The notes under the pieces were generated by a model that saw nothing but the letters and a program-made list of their open reading frames with translations, was not told the origin of the DNA and searched no databases. Shown in pieces: positions 63,711 to 64,000 of a DNA stretch of 64,000 bases. Both the position numbers and the translations under genes were made by a program. Within the stretch, counting starts at the first letter, position 1. The number at the start of each line of letters is the position of its first letter. Where the stretch lies: assembly GCA_940337035.1 (NCBI GenBank), contig CALNHX010001946.1, forward strand, positions 1-64,000. The letters are read 5' to 3'. The DNA is from Agriotes lineatus (lineage: Eukaryota; Arthropoda; Insecta; Coleoptera; Elateridae).

Positions 63711-64000
63711 GATCTCGGGGAAACAAGTTAAAATAAGGGCAGAACGGCGGAGCGGCTCTCAAGCGAACTTCGTCCCGTACCAATTCTACAGGATATGGGA
63801 CAGGTTTCAGGTTGCAATCGTGAAGGCGGCCTTCTCGTTGAAGAAGTCTTCGCCTATCGCCGACTACGGATCAGGTCAGGAAAATGAATCTAAGGTGTCT
63901 TTAAATAACTAGCCAGGACGGAACGGGATCGGGATCTAGGAGCGGAATGGATGCTGGTGAAGGTGTCGGTGTACAAGTGGATGAATGCTTTTAGGAGCGG

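Larger units (their letters stand above)
62692..64000. other. Non-satellite right flank, no supported gene
   Basis: At 62,692 the satellite gives way abruptly to more GC-rich sequence (by eye well above the ~30% of the monomer) with no satellite homology. I see no terminal repeat, target duplication or transposase motif at the junction. The longest ATG-initiated frame I noticed (62889-63107, 72 residues) has no recognisable domain. Sub-features are a hairpin at 63160-63178, two copies of a ~110 bp unit at 63492-63710, and a short direct repeat TAGGAGCGG (63937 and 63992) at the window edge. It may be part of another repeat family or unique flanking DNA; I cannot tell which. Confidence 0.7.

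Noticed and set aside
62692..64000. LTR retrotransposon end or telomeric repeat in the flank
   Set aside because: I found no TG...CA-bounded long repeat, primer-binding site, polypurine tract or TTAGG-type telomeric array in the 1.3 kb available.

Overview
The window is almost entirely one AT-rich, head-to-tail satellite array. It runs from base 1 to about 62,691 and is followed by about 1.3 kb of more GC-rich, non-satellite sequence. The basic monomer is 274 bp, with common 270, 273 and 275 bp length variants and a recurrent ~218 bp deletion form. I estimate about 210-215 monomers, all in the same orientation. No conventional protein-coding gene, rRNA or tRNA is recognisable. The content points to a eukaryote, most likely an insect or other arthropod: a long homogenised satellite, piggyBac-like DNA transposons at TTAA sites, and the 3' end of a Jockey/CR1-type non-LTR retrotransposon. 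Species cannot be named from this sequence. Centromeric or pericentromeric heterochromatin is the natural interpretation, but that is inference.

Layout. Six satellite blocks (1-10940, 11887-15170, 16117-24271, 25449-38618, 39564-48037, 48371-62691) are separated by five insertions. Four are copies of the same ~946 bp internally deleted piggyBac-like element (10941-11886, 15171-16116, 24272-25448, 38619-39563). Each has 17 bp terminal inverted repeats, a TTAA duplication, and a remnant of the transposase 3' end encoding the C-terminal cysteine-rich domain. The fifth is a 333 bp 5'-truncated LINE (48038-48370). Copy 3 of the piggyBac-like element carries a further nested insertion: a 215 bp palindromic sequence flanked by a 15 bp target duplication.

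History readable from the sequence. All four piggyBac-like copies sit at the same base of the same marker variant monomer, in the same orientation. They therefore descend from one insertion that was amplified with the satellite, not from four transpositions. Two further marker monomers (near 28,460 and 31,690) lack the element and look like recombinants at the insertion site. Several nested higher-order duplications are visible (about 1.09, 1.92, 2.18, 3.23 and 4.23 kb, and long-range copies 13-14.6 kb apart). Monomer subtypes shift from left to right along the array. Single-base indels are clearly more common in roughly the first 31 kb, and the 4.23 kb duplicate pair differs mostly by such indels, which raises a question about consensus quality there.

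The many 66-95 codon open frames in the satellite start at TTG, appear only when a TAG is replaced by TGG, and shift frame each monomer because 274 is not a multiple of three. I regard them as chance frames, not genes. The right flank (62692-64000) holds a two-copy ~110 bp imperfect tandem duplication, a small hairpin and no gene I can support.
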